Assembly (NCBI RefSeq): GCF_002949795.1
Contig: NZ_CP026692.1
Coordinates: forward strand, 4,820,545 to 4,884,544
Direction: 5' to 3'
Source of the DNA: Nostoc sp. 'Lobaria pulmonaria (5183) cyanobiont'
GTDB lineage: Bacteria > Cyanobacteriota > Cyanobacteriia > Cyanobacteriales > Nostocaceae
Length of the DNA stretch: 64,000 nt
Positions 18,601 to 26,186 of this stretch are shown here, piece by piece. Within the stretch, counting starts at the first letter, position 1; each line of letters opens with the position of its first letter. The position numbers were made by a program, and so were the translations under genes. The notes below the pieces were generated by a model, which did not search any database, was not told where the DNA came from, and saw only the letters and a program-made list of their open reading frames with translations.

Positions 18601-21413
18601 TTTTTGTCCAATCTGGCTTGGTGGTTTTGCTACCAGAAAACCCGGCTGACCGTTATCAACTGGTACATGACTACATCGCCGCCTTTATCCGCCAGCAACA
18701 GGAACCAAAGTTAAAACATGTGATGGCGGAACTAGAAAAAGAACGAGAACAAAGAAAACTGAGTGACGCCAAACTAAATAACTTTCTCAAACGCGCCCTT
18801 TTTGGTTCCGTAGCCGCAGGATTAGTCTTAGCGGGGTTGGCAGTTACAGCCTGGGATGCAGCACGAACGGCAGATGAGCAAAGAAAACAAGCTGCAATTA
18901 GTGAAATTAATGCCCTTGCTAATTCTTCAGAGGCGTTTTTTGTCTCTAAGCAAAACCCCGATGCTTTAATAGAAGGCTTAAAAGCCGGGGGAAAACTAAA
19001 AAAACTAAAACTGAATCCTGGGGCAAACACAGATACCCAAATGCGGACTATGGCAATGTTAAGGCAAGCAATTTATTTGCAGCCACAAGAGCATAAAGAA
19101 AATAGAGCTATAGAGGTGAACACTTTAGAAGGGCACAGCAGTTCAGTCTGGGGCGTAGTCTTCAGCCCCGATGGCAAGACACTGGCTTCTGGCAGTGATG
19201 ACAACACGATCAAACTCTGGGATGTCAGCACAGGCAAAGCGATCAAAACCCTGACTGGGCATAGCAGTATGGTCATTAGCGTAGTCTTCAGCCCCGATGG
19301 CAAGACACTGGCTTCTGGCAGTGATGACAACACGATCAAACTCTGGGATGTCAGCACAGGCAAAGCGATCAAAACCCTGACTGGGCATAGCAGTATGGTC
19401 ATTAGCGTAGTCTTCAGCCCCGATGGCAAGACACTGGCTTCTGGCAGTGATGACAACACGATCAAACTCTGGGATGTCAGCACAGGCAAAGCGATCAAAA
19501 CCCTGACTGGGCATAGCAGTAGGGTCTTAAGCGTAGTCTTCAGCCCCGATGGCAAGACACTGGCTTCTGGCAGTGATGACAAGACGATCAAACTCTGGGA
19601 TGTCAGCACAGGCAAAGCGAGCAAAACCCTGACTGGGCATAGCAGTACGGTCTGGGGCGTAGTCTTCAGCCCCGATGGCAAGACACTGGCTTCTGGCAGT
19701 GATGACAAGACGATCAAACTCTGGGATGTCAGCACAGGCAAAGCGAGCAAAACCCTGACTGGGCATAGCAGTAGGGTCTTAAGCGTAGTCTTCAGCCCCG
19801 ATGGCAAGACACTGGCTTCTGGCAGTTATGACAAGACGATCAAACTCTGGGATGTCAGCACAGGCAAAGCGAGCAAAACCCTGACTGGGCATAGCAGTTG
19901 GGTCTTAAGCGTAGTCTTCAGCCCCGATGGCAAGACACTGGCTTCTGGCAGTGATGACAAGACGATCAAACTCTGGGATGTCAGCACAGGCAAAGCGATC
20001 AAAACCCTGACTGGGCATAGCAGTACGGTCATTAGCGTAGTCTTCAGCCCCGATGGCAAGACACTGGCTTCTGGCAGTGATGACAAGACGATCAAACTCT
20101 GGGATGTCAGCACAGACAAAGCGATCAAAACCCTGACTGGGCATAGCAGTACGGTATATAGCGTAGTCTTCAGCCCCGATGGCAAGACACTGGCTTCTGG
20201 CAGTGATGACAAGACGATCAAACTCTGGGATGTCAGCACAGGCAAAGCGATCAAAACCCTGACTGGGCATAGCAGTACGGTATATAGCGTAGTCTTCAGC
20301 CCCGATGGCAAGACACTGGCTTCTGGCAGTGATGACAAGACGATCAAACTCTGGGATGTCAGCACAGGCAAAGCGAGCAAAACCCTGACTGGGCATAGCA
20401 GTACGGTATATAGCGTAGTCTTCAGCCCCGATGGCAAGACACTGGCTTCTGGCAGTGATGACAACACGATCAAATTCTGGGATGTCAGCACAGGCAAAGC
20501 GATCAAAACCCTGACTGGGCATAGCAGTAGGGTCATTAGCGTAGTCTTCAGCCCCGATGGCAAGACACTGGCTTCTGGCAGTGATGACAAGACGATCAAA
20601 CTCTGGGATGTCAGCACAGGCAAAGCGATCAAAACCCTGACTGGGCATAGCAGTACGGTCATTAGCGTAGTCTTCAGCCCCGATGGCAAGACACTGGCTT
20701 CTGGCAGTGATGACAAGACGGTGATTTTATGGGACTTGGATTTAGATAATTTATTACTCAGTGGTTGCAACTTGCTGAATAATTACCTAGTTGCCCATCC
20801 AGAAGTGTTAGAAGAATTGCAATCGTGCCAAACTCCATCACAGAAGGCGCTGGGGGCGACAGTATTAGTCATCCAAGGTGAAAAGTTAGCGCGAAATAAT
20901 GATATTAATGGCGCTGTGGAAAAGTTCCGCCAAGCACAGCAGTGGGATAATAAATTAAATTTTGATTTCCAGTCCAGAGCAAAACAGTTTGTCAACAAAG
21001 GCAAAGCTGAACGCTCAGTTGATGAAGGAAACAGCCGCTTACAAGAGAAAAAGTTTAAGGAAGCGCTAGCAGATTATACCGAAGCTCTCAAGCTCGATCC
21101 AAAAGTCGAAATTCCTATAAGTTCTTGGAATGCACTATGCTGGGACGGGAGTCTGCAAAAACAAGCCGCCGATGTTTTACCAGCCTGTGAACAAGCCGTT
21201 GCATTTGCACCTAAAAATGGCAACATTCGTGATAGTCGTGGCTTGGCTAGAGCGCTGACAGGCAACACCCAAGGGGCAATTCAAGACTTTGAGGCATACA
21301 TCGCCCAGAGTGACGATAAAGATAGAAAAGCACAACGGCAACGCTGGGTGAAAGATTTACGGGCGGGGAAGAATCCGTTTACAGATGCAGAGCTTAAAAA
21401 GTTACAGAATTAG
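15696..21413 (+). CDS. STAND NTPase with P-loop-less N-terminal domain, 13 WD40 repeats and TPRs
   Basis: A 1905-residue NLR-like protein. Residues 10-150 form a domain (FKLILARCN, VVGLESV, REEFRKNF, FPLVLWIDDE, LAPDLESW) that looks like a RecA/AAA fold without a Walker A loop. A helical TPR-like region follows to about 480. The STAND NTPase has Walker A GQSGVGKSS near 525 and Walker B VLIFDQFEEFF near 725. A membrane-spanning helix lies near 1035-1053 (SVAAGLVLAGLAVTAW). Residues 1140-1690 are 13 WD40 repeats and 1735-1905 are TPRs. The ATG at 15696 gives MTDSQQPENEKG; the frame continues upstream into repeat sequence. Three repeat elements sit in frame inside the gene. STAND proteins act as signal-responsive switches in defence, cell death or signalling; which applies here is unknown. 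Confidence 0.88.
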   Translation: MTDSQQPENEKGLQQLAWAIESSVGQFKLILARCNYARERDRLISKLQEICQVEIRVLAVQQSRKTLYTAIQSEFGAEIPACVMVVGLESVQNLSVMLTSANQVREEFRKNFAFPLVLWIDDEIYKQLIQLAPDLESWATTRNFAISTQQLVAFIIETANQWFSNNLKFSVDVYIKLETELETAQRELLNQPDIYNLEIQADLESLLGFIKQINNQKDLALQHYQKAYKLWQESNNLERQAIILGEIGVGYYLKAFKNPDINHPDWQTAWYYIREYINFINLFHNPDLIANTAIKFGDILRDLQKWETLQSLSEQALVVHQTNNQPRELAKDYGFLAEVALAQNNWVKANQLVQQALEVFAAIPNLESANVSGVLSDIPERVLKSKHLSLYQFILSRSQYHLGQIKQATFSLETARHVGNPLEDFRLYLDILKFLQQLYFEQKEYLKAYKIKQQRRSIEQQFGLRAFIGAGRLEATKQAFVETLRSNSPQGNIAPEIAASGRLLDVERLIERMGRPDYKLIVIHGQSGVGKSSLVNAGLIPALKNKAIGTQDYLPVVMRVYTNWVEELGKLLGNGGDEEELELQVSTLEAQRSTFELGISTSEAQPSTFELGTSTSEAQRSTSEAQRSTSEAQRSTSEAQPSTSEPQRSTSEAQRSTSEPQRSTSELETLQYSSAIQSEPHPVFADANTPLSLARRGVGGEVREPQYLISRLKENEQRNLRTVLIFDQFEEFFFVYTEPAQRKQFFEFLGECLNVLSVKVILSLRVDYIHYLLECNDLSSLKIIGNDILSNNVLYKLGNFSPADAKSIIQRLTENTSFHLEDVLVEQLVQDLAGELGEVRPIELQVVGAQLQTENITTLAEYRQRGTKDELVKRYLHEVVNDCGEENHQAADILLYLLTDEKGTRPLKTRAELERDLFAYFLEIPPTPLKKGGFILSTPFLRGSPQAGGSETREDKAFDISKLDLIVEIFVQSGLVVLLPENPADRYQLVHDYIAAFIRQQQEPKLKHVMAELEKEREQRKLSDAKLNNFLKRALFGSVAAGLVLAGLAVTAWDAARTADEQRKQAAISEINALANSSEAFFVSKQNPDALIEGLKAGGKLKKLKLNPGANTDTQMRTMAMLRQAIYLQPQEHKENRAIEVNTLEGHSSSVWGVVFSPDGKTLASGSDDNTIKLWDVSTGKAIKTLTGHSSMVISVVFSPDGKTLASGSDDNTIKLWDVSTGKAIKTLTGHSSMVISVVFSPDGKTLASGSDDNTIKLWDVSTGKAIKTLTGHSSRVLSVVFSPDGKTLASGSDDKTIKLWDVSTGKASKTLTGHSSTVWGVVFSPDGKTLASGSDDKTIKLWDVSTGKASKTLTGHSSRVLSVVFSPDGKTLASGSYDKTIKLWDVSTGKASKTLTGHSSWVLSVVFSPDGKTLASGSDDKTIKLWDVSTGKAIKTLTGHSSTVISVVFSPDGKTLASGSDDKTIKLWDVSTDKAIKTLTGHSSTVYSVVFSPDGKTLASGSDDKTIKLWDVSTGKAIKTLTGHSSTVYSVVFSPDGKTLASGSDDKTIKLWDVSTGKASKTLTGHSSTVYSVVFSPDGKTLASGSDDNTIKFWDVSTGKAIKTLTGHSSRVISVVFSPDGKTLASGSDDKTIKLWDVSTGKAIKTLTGHSSTVISVVFSPDGKTLASGSDDKTVILWDLDLDNLLLSGCNLLNNYLVAHPEVLEELQSCQTPSQKALGATVLVIQGEKLARNNDINGAVEKFRQAQQWDNKLNFDFQSRAKQFVNKGKAERSVDEGNSRLQEKKFKEALADYTEALKLDPKVEIPISSWNALCWDGSLQKQAADVLPACEQAVAFAPKNGNIRDSRGLARALTGNTQGAIQDFEAYIAQSDDKDRKAQRQRWVKDLRAGKNPFTDAELKKLQN
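17451..17699 (+). repeat. In-frame 21-base minisatellite inside the STAND gene
   Basis: About 11 units and one partial unit of period 21 encode heptads of the type STSEAQR (variants STSEPQR, STFELGI, STSEAQP). It is located between Walker A and Walker B of the NTPase domain, adding about 83 hydrophilic residues. Unit number could change without breaking the frame. No other part of the protein has this composition. Confidence 0.9.
17731..17801. repeat. Palindromic interspersed element read through in the STAND gene
   Basis: The element is bounded by perfect 11-base inverted repeats AACCTCACCCC and GGGGTGAGGTT. Inside is the hairpin CCCCTCTCCTT-AGC-AAGGAGAGGGG at 17763-17787. This is the form of an intergenic palindrome common in cyanobacteria, yet it is translated here (LSLARRGVGGEV) between the minisatellite and the Walker B strand. 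Confidence 0.8.
18464..18544. repeat. 81-base palindromic element inserted in frame in the STAND gene
   Basis: Perfect 9-base inverted ends GATCCCCCC and GGGGGGATC enclose two hairpin motifs (CCCCCCTTAAAAAGGGGGG and CCCCCTTTTTAAGGGGG). The length is 81 bases, exactly 27 codons, giving a proline-, glycine- and lysine-rich insert (PPTPLKKGGF, LRGSPQAGGS) that interrupts the helical region after the NTPase core. Confidence 0.85.
19117..20760 (+). repeat. Thirteen 126-base direct repeats encoding near-identical WD40 blades
   Basis: The 42-residue unit contains GHSSxVxSVVFSPDGKTLAS, then GSDDKTIKLWDVSTGKA and IKTL. The spacing is exactly 126 bases from 19132 to 20644. Differences between units concentrate at the same codons: the residue after GHSS (S, M, R, T or W), the pair after the next Val (WG, IS, LS or YS), N or K in DDN/DDK, and I or S after KA. 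Seven-bladed propellers are usual; 13 units would make nearly two. Confidence 0.95.
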
Positions 21414-21477
21414 CCCTTTCCTCTTTACCCCTTACCCTTTTCCCCACTTCTGCAATAAGTCTAATATATGAAATAGA

Positions 21478-21573
21478 TTACAGCTATTTTCAGGTAAATA
21501 GACCACGCGGTAGGGGCGCAAGGCCTTGCGCCCCTACAACAGATGTGGTTCAAATACTTGAATTCTGCTGTAA
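21478..21573. mobile_element. 96-base MITE-like palindromic element, copy 2
   Basis: Inverted copy of the element at 6374-6469, with TTACAGC and GCTGTAA ends. It is flanked on both sides by ATAGA, which looks like a 5-base target-site duplication. It lies 23 bases before the start of the nuclease-like gene at 21597 and so may carry or disturb that gene's promoter. Confidence 0.75.
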
Positions 21574-21596
21574 ATAGATAATCACAAGGTGGAAGG

Positions 21597-22211
21597 ATGG
21601 CATACAGCGATTTTAGTCTCGCTAAAGTGAAAAAGAGTTTTGACTTAACCCTCGATGAAACTCGCAATTTATTTGCTGATACAAAACCTGTTACACCATC
21701 AGAAACTCTCAGAACAATTTTAATAGATTACATTCCTTTAGCAACTGCAATTTCAACCGAAAAAGCCAGGTCAGAGTTTTTAATTGCACCAATTCTCGCA
21801 GAGGTCAGACGATTATTAAATAATAAAATCTCGTTGTTCTCTGGAAATGAATTTAATGTTGATCCAACTCAAGGCTTGCAAGGCTTTTGCGATTACATCA
21901 TTAGCAATTCCCAGGAACAATTATTTATTTCTGCTCCGGTAATGTTTATTTTTGAAGCGAAAAAAGAAGATATTATCGGCGGTCTGGGTCAATGTGTAGC
22001 CGCAATGATCGCAGCGCAGTTGTTCAATCAAAACCAAGGTAATGAAGTCGGGCGAATTTATGGATCGGTTACTAGTGGAACTAACTGGAAGTTTTTATTT
22101 TTAGAAGAAACGACTGTTTATATAGATTCGACTGAATACTATATTAAAGAAGTTGATAAAATCTTGGGTATTTTATTGCAACCTTTTCGGACTGTTTTAA
22201 CTGCTGTTTGA
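21597..22211 (+). CDS. PD-(D/E)XK nuclease-like conserved cyanobacterial protein
   Basis: A 204-residue protein beginning MAYSDFSLAKVKKSFDL. The core string GFCDYII, followed about 20 residues later by VMFIFEAKKEDIIGGLGQC, fits the D...(E)xK active-site pattern of the PD-(D/E)XK fold; AAMIAAQLFNQ and IYGSVTSGTNWKFL follow. These proteins are often annotated as hypothetical or restriction-endonuclease-like. A paralogue with the same motif order lies at 55943. It sits directly after the STAND gene but is separated by a MITE-like element, so co-transcription is doubtful. Nuclease activity is not demonstrated by sequence alone. Confidence 0.75.
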   Translation: MAYSDFSLAKVKKSFDLTLDETRNLFADTKPVTPSETLRTILIDYIPLATAISTEKARSEFLIAPILAEVRRLLNNKISLFSGNEFNVDPTQGLQGFCDYIISNSQEQLFISAPVMFIFEAKKEDIIGGLGQCVAAMIAAQLFNQNQGNEVGRIYGSVTSGTNWKFLFLEETTVYIDSTEYYIKEVDKILGILLQPFRTVLTAV

Positions 22212-22313
22212 ATATATAGCAGGTGCTGATGTAACTTACTTAGTCAAGGTTAAAAATTTGCTAAAAAATAAGAGAAGTTAAAACTTGTCCACCATTACCA
22301 CTATTCAATTGAT

Positions 22314-22661
22314 ATGAGTCTATATTGTCTAGTTCACGGTGCTTTCCAAGCCACCTGGTGTTGGGATTTGCTAATTCCCTACTTAGAAGCACAGGGACAC
22401 AAAACCCTAGCAATGGATTTGCCAATTGAAAATGCATCTGCTACTTTGTCCCAACTTGCGAATGCAGTAATTCAAGCGCTGCCAAAAACTGATGATGATA
22501 TTGTCCTAGTCGGTCACTCAATGGCTGGTACTATAATTCCTCTTAGACATCTGGTGAAATTAAATATGCGTTATCCACAATCCTTGCAGAGATGTAGAGG
22601 ATATATCTCCCTTGAGGAAAACCTAGGTTCAATAACAATTGGGAGCAACGCGATTTTGTGA
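22314..22661 (+). pseudogene. Alpha/beta-hydrolase (salicylate-esterase type), C-terminally truncated
   Basis: The frame begins MSLYCLVHGAFQATWCWDLL, with LVHGAFQ as the oxyanion-hole region, and continues to VLVGHSMAGTIIPL, the nucleophile elbow GHSMAG. This is the N-terminal half of a small esterase of the plant-methylesterase/EstC type, usually 230-260 residues. After about residue 85 the sequence (LNMRYPQSLQRCRGYISL) is unrelated and the frame stops at 115. The acid and His of the triad are therefore missing. The start is intact, so the damage is a 3-prime replacement, probably by repeat-associated rearrangement. Confidence 0.75.
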
Positions 22662-22904
22662 GAATTCTGCGTTCAAGGCAGGAGGCAGGAGGCAGGAGGC
22701 AAGAGGCAGAAGGTAGAATAGATTCAAGACTTGAGATGCATGAATGCTTGACACTAAAATTTCTTGAAACCTATCGACTTCTTCCAAAACAGGAGTAAAT
22801 AGTTCAGGGGATGCTAATCCGACTTCCTTGGAAATAATCAACTGAGTGTCGAGTTCCCGAAGCGAACCTAAAGCAATATGTAGAAATTTAACAAATTCAA
22901 GACT
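22629..22904 (-). pseudogene. Four-helix-bundle (S23/IVP-like) protein C-terminal fragment
   Basis: On the minus strand EFVKFLHIALGSLRELDTQL, IISKEVGLASPELF and VLEEVDRFQEILVSSIHA match the C-terminal two helices of the small four-helix-bundle proteins first described from 23S rRNA intervening sequences. The N-terminal half is missing and the tail runs into a heptanucleotide repeat (22676-22717). The first recognisable codon is near 22904, just after an in-frame stop. It is a remnant. Confidence 0.55.
22676..22717. repeat. Heptanucleotide short tandem repeat
   Basis: The unit AGGCAGG (with AGGCAAG and AGGCAGA variants) is repeated about six times, a typical short tandemly repeated repetitive sequence of heterocyst-forming cyanobacteria. 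It lies exactly where the fragment of the four-helix-bundle gene meets the broken esterase gene. Confidence 0.8.
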
Positions 22905-23168
22905 TTAATTATACGATTCAAACAAACCTGGCGATCGCAGCTTAATTTCCACAGTTTTTTTTAGGGTGACGCGTACTAAGGCGATAACACACCCAACACC
23001 CATACCATATTCTTATTTGGAAAATAGCTTCCAAGGGTTTTACCTGACTTTGGTAAGGGAGGGTTCAATAAAAGTGATTTTAGATAAAGAATGTGATAGA
23101 ACATCAGCTTCGGTTTTACTCGGTTCAACCTAGCCCATATAAGATTTTGAAAGTAATTTCAGGCAATA

Positions 23169-23672
23169 TTAGGCGCTGATGGGTTGTTGTTCAGATTCAA
23201 TTAACTGATTATTCGGTACATCAAATCTAATAGTACTAGCCGCCCAGTCTTTGAAATCGGGTGCTAGCCAGACTAGCTTACGCAGAATTTCATCATTGAC
23301 CCACAACACCAAGGGGAACTGAAACTGTTTCCGAAATTCATCTCGCATGATATTGGTACTAATAATCAGTTGGTTAATTGCCACTATAGATTCTAAGCCC
23401 CTTACCATCAAAGCTTCGGGTTGAGTAGTACCAATTTTACTTCTAATAGCTGTGTATAACTTGTCAACCGTAGGTAAGAGCAAAATTTCGTGGATATCTG
23501 CTGATGAAAATTCTCTTAACAAATTCAGCACTTGCTGCTGCCTTTGAACGCAGTTACAACACGCCAATAATAGTGAAAACTCTCCACCAGAAACCACCAT
23601 CGCCCTTGCTAGTCTCTTAGTGGCTGCTGTGCTGCTAACTGTGCCGTTTTCTGAATTAGTTAAGCCGATCAT
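23169..23672 (-). CDS. Stand-alone homologue of the STAND protein's N-terminal domain
   Basis: A 167-residue protein. FSLLLACCN, DKLYTAIRSKIG, LMVRGLESI, MRDEFRKQFQFPLVLWVNDE and LAPDFKDWA align motif by motif with residues 10-150 of the STAND protein at 15696. No Walker A loop is present, so if the fold is RecA/AAA-like it is inactive; that fold is my inference. The ATG at 23672 is favoured because AGAAGG lies about ten bases before it; the upstream ATG adds nine residues. It stops soon after the shared domain and has no TPR, NTPase or WD40 part. It could be a truncated relic of a second STAND-type gene, or a regulator that competes with the large protein's N-terminus. Confidence 0.65.
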   Translation of the reverse strand: MIGLTNSENGTVSSTAATKRLARAMVVSGGEFSLLLACCNCVQRQQQVLNLLREFSSADIHEILLLPTVDKLYTAIRSKIGTTQPEALMVRGLESIVAINQLIISTNIMRDEFRKQFQFPLVLWVNDEILRKLVWLAPDFKDWAASTIRFDVPNNQLIESEQQPISA

Positions 23673-24477
23673 TAAAAACACCCTTCTTTTGATTTTCAAA
23701 CATATTCAGTGATTCTACCCGATTAATTTTTATTCAAAAGTGTTAATTGGGTAACTTTTATGACTCTTCTCTGTAATATTAAGCATTATATAACGAACAA
23801 GCAGATGGTGCATTATCTTATATTCACAATTTAGGGATAATGTAAAGATAACATCAACACAATGTCAGTAACAGGGGATACGCGAAGAATTAACAATTGA
23901 ATTATCACTGGATTTTCAGAGATTTTTGCATCTGCTAGCAATTAAGTAATTCTCTAGTATAGTGTAAAAAAACAACTCAGTAAGAGTTTAACAGTAAATG
24001 TTAGCAAGTGGCAAAACTTATAGCAGTTTTTAAATGCACCGCTACTTAAACATTAGGTTTTCCATGTCACCCTTCTTTTGTGGTTGCACTATAACTTTGC
24101 TTCACGCTAACACCAGTTACCTAGAGCAGTAAACCCCCTACAAGGAGAGTTCACCGCATCACCGTGTCTTCTTCAACAAGCCATTTGGGGACGGATATTG
24201 AGTGTGGAGTCGTAAAATAGTCTCAGCGCAAGATGCAGAAATCTTATTGCATTAAAGCTAACTCATCCGTTTGATAGAACTGTAGATAGAAGATGTCGCT
24301 CCGTTAGTGGAGGACAGGGAATATTTAGCTTTCTAAGATCGATTCAGAACATCTGAACTATAACAACAAGTTTGGAATTTGCTCAATTGCTTCATTTTTT
24401 GAGGTTGATAGCCAATAACAAACGTATGTAAATATTTTTTATTTAATTTTTTGGAAACCAATTAGGAATATCACACC
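23673..24477. other. Long AT-rich intergenic region
   Basis: About 800 bases without a recognisable gene between two outward-facing coding regions (minus-strand 23169 and plus-strand 24478), so it should hold both promoters. I saw no tRNA, long hairpin or repeat array in it. Confidence 0.5.
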
Positions 24478-25143
24478 ATGCTATTTAAAAATCGGAGGTT
24501 TGCGGGTCAAGTTTTGGCTAAGGAGTTAACCGCTTATGCTAACAACCCAGATGTTCTGGTATTAGGGCTACCAAGGGGTGGTGTACCCGTTGCTTTTGAA
24601 GTTGCTAAAACGTTAAATGCTCCCTTAGATGTTTTAGTGGTACGTAAATTGGGTGTGCCCGATCAAGAAGAACTAGCGATGGGAGCGATCGCTTCTGGGG
24701 GTGTGCGGATAGTTAATAAATATATTATCAGCCTGGTGAAGATATCCGATGAAGTAATTGCCAGAGTGTCGGCGCAAGAAGAACGGGAGTTAGAGCGGCG
24801 GGAACGGCTTTATCGGGGAAATCGCCCCTTAAAAGATTTACAAGGACGCACAGTCATCTTGGTAGATGATGGTTTAGCCACGGGTGCAACCATGTGGGCT
24901 GCTGTTGTAACTGTGCAAAAACACCAACCTGCTCAGATTGCGATCGCTGTACCTGTGGCTGCACCTGAAACTTGCCAAGAATTAGAAACTGAAGTAGACG
25001 AAATCGTTTGCGTCTCGACACCCAGCCCTTTTTGCAGCGTTGGTCTTTGGTACGAAAGCTTTCCCCAAACTACGGATGAAGAAGTCCGCGCCTTACTCGC
25101 AAAAGCGGCAAAGAACAGTGATGCTATACCTCTTGGTATGTAG
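24478..25143 (+). CDS. Phosphoribosyltransferase-family protein
   Basis: A 221-residue protein with the PRPP-binding signature VILVDDGLATGATM at about residues 125-138. The N-terminal VLVLGLPRGGVPVAFEVA and LDVLVVRKLGVPDQEELAMGAI identify the broad group often annotated as predicted phosphoribosyltransferases, found alone or next to dienelactone hydrolases or erythromycin-esterase-like genes. Type I PRTases transfer bases to or from PRPP; the base used here is unknown. It is intact and followed by gene remnants, so it is probably monocistronic. There is no signal peptide. Confidence 0.88.
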   Translation: MLFKNRRFAGQVLAKELTAYANNPDVLVLGLPRGGVPVAFEVAKTLNAPLDVLVVRKLGVPDQEELAMGAIASGGVRIVNKYIISLVKISDEVIARVSAQEERELERRERLYRGNRPLKDLQGRTVILVDDGLATGATMWAAVVTVQKHQPAQIAIAVPVAAPETCQELETEVDEIVCVSTPSPFCSVGLWYESFPQTTDEEVRALLAKAAKNSDAIPLGM

Positions 25144-25372
25144 ATAAATTTTGGTGTTTGGGAATGCCAAGATTAAGTTTCTGAGATAGTCTCAACTCAC
25201 CAACTGAAGTTTTAACGGGACACAATTCAAACGGTGCGATCATAGCGGTTCCGATTAGTGACGCTGCCGGGACAGAAAACGTTGATCGAGTGTACAAACT
25301 AGTTGATATGGTTGAATAATGCTGAGTTCATCTGAAACAGCATCCAATGTTTCATAACCCACATTAATTAAT

Positions 25373-25486
25373 ATGTCTGAGATTCAAGACAAAGTGATAA
25401 TCATCACCGGAGCCAGTAGTGGGTTAGGTGAGGCGACTGCGAAGCAACTTGCTGCTAGTGGAGCCAAACTGATGCTGGCTGCTTGA
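25373..25486 (+). pseudogene. SDR N-terminal fragment ended by a nonsense codon
   Basis: ATG 25373 opens MSEIQDKVIIITGASSGLGE, then ATAKQLAASGAKLMLAA and a TGA. The TGASSGLG loop is the nucleotide-binding motif of classical SDRs. Where AARR is expected, TGA followed by CGC GAA suggests a CGA-to-TGA change, but the sequence then leaves the family entirely, so a deletion also occurred. It abuts the phosphorylase remnant. Confidence 0.8.
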
Positions 25487-25551
25487 CGCGAAGATCGGTT
25501 TCTTCATTTTGATGGACAGCGAATCCTATCGTCTTTTTCTACCGAATACTT

Positions 25552-26082
25552 CTGTTAGGTGACTTATATAACCAATATTTGGGAGAAGACTGGAAAAATC
25601 GCGCCGTCGATCCCAAGATGTGGGCTAAAGTTGACGAGATTCCTGACGAGGAATTGTGGTCACGGCATCTTATCCTCAAAGAAAGATTGATTGCCTTCAC
25701 CCGTTATAAGGTGAAAAAATCACGGGAGTTACGTGGCGTTTTGGATGGCTGGTGGTGTGAAGGCTACCAAGCAGGGCCAGATGGCAAAGGAATTAACGGT
25801 TGGGCAATTGGTGAAGATGCTAATACTAGCGATCAAGAATTGCAAGATCGGATTGATTCGCGATCGCTTTATCCGCTCTTAGAAGAAGAAATCGTTCCTC
25901 TATACTATGACCAAGATGCCGAAGGCATTCCCCACCGTTGGGTGCAAATGATGAAAACATCCATTAAGACAAATGCGCCGTTATTCAACACCGACAGGAT
26001 GATTGCCGACTACGTTTCACAGGTGTATGTGCCAGAGATTTCTAAGAGTGTGGAACCGATTTTAGCTAAAGTACTGCTTTAG
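25552..26082 (+). pseudogene. Alpha-glucan phosphorylase remnant, N-terminal and internal deletion
   Basis: YLGEDWKNRAVDPKMWAKVD followed by EIPDEELWSRH and LKERLIAF is a central segment of the alpha-glucan family phosphorylases. It is joined directly to VLDGWWCEGYQ, GINGWAIGED, LYPLLEEEIVPLYYDQD and SIKTNAPLFNTDRMI, the C-terminal segment that normally lies more than 150 residues further on. The entire N-terminal half and the part with the pyridoxal-phosphate region and the glycogen-binding loops are missing. A continuous frame of 167 codons remains open, so the internal deletion happened to keep phase, but the product cannot be an active phosphorylase. Confidence 0.8.
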
Positions 26083-26186
26083 AGCATTTTCAGTTTCTTG
26101 GTTAAATAGAGGGGTGGGTTTTCTGCCCCTTTTTTTGCTCCTAGTATCGGCTGCGATAAGATCGAGAATAAATTCATGCTGTGTTT

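Noticed and set aside
19073..20770. Long minus-strand open frames opposite the WD40 array (up to 314 codons)
   Set aside because: They are periodic shadows of the 126-base repeats on the coding strand, with no independent start signal or family.
25200..25319. Short plus-strand frame ending NSNGAIIAVPISDAAGTENV-like sequence before the SDR scrap
   Set aside because: It looks like the end of some protein, but I could not assign a family, so it is not annotated.
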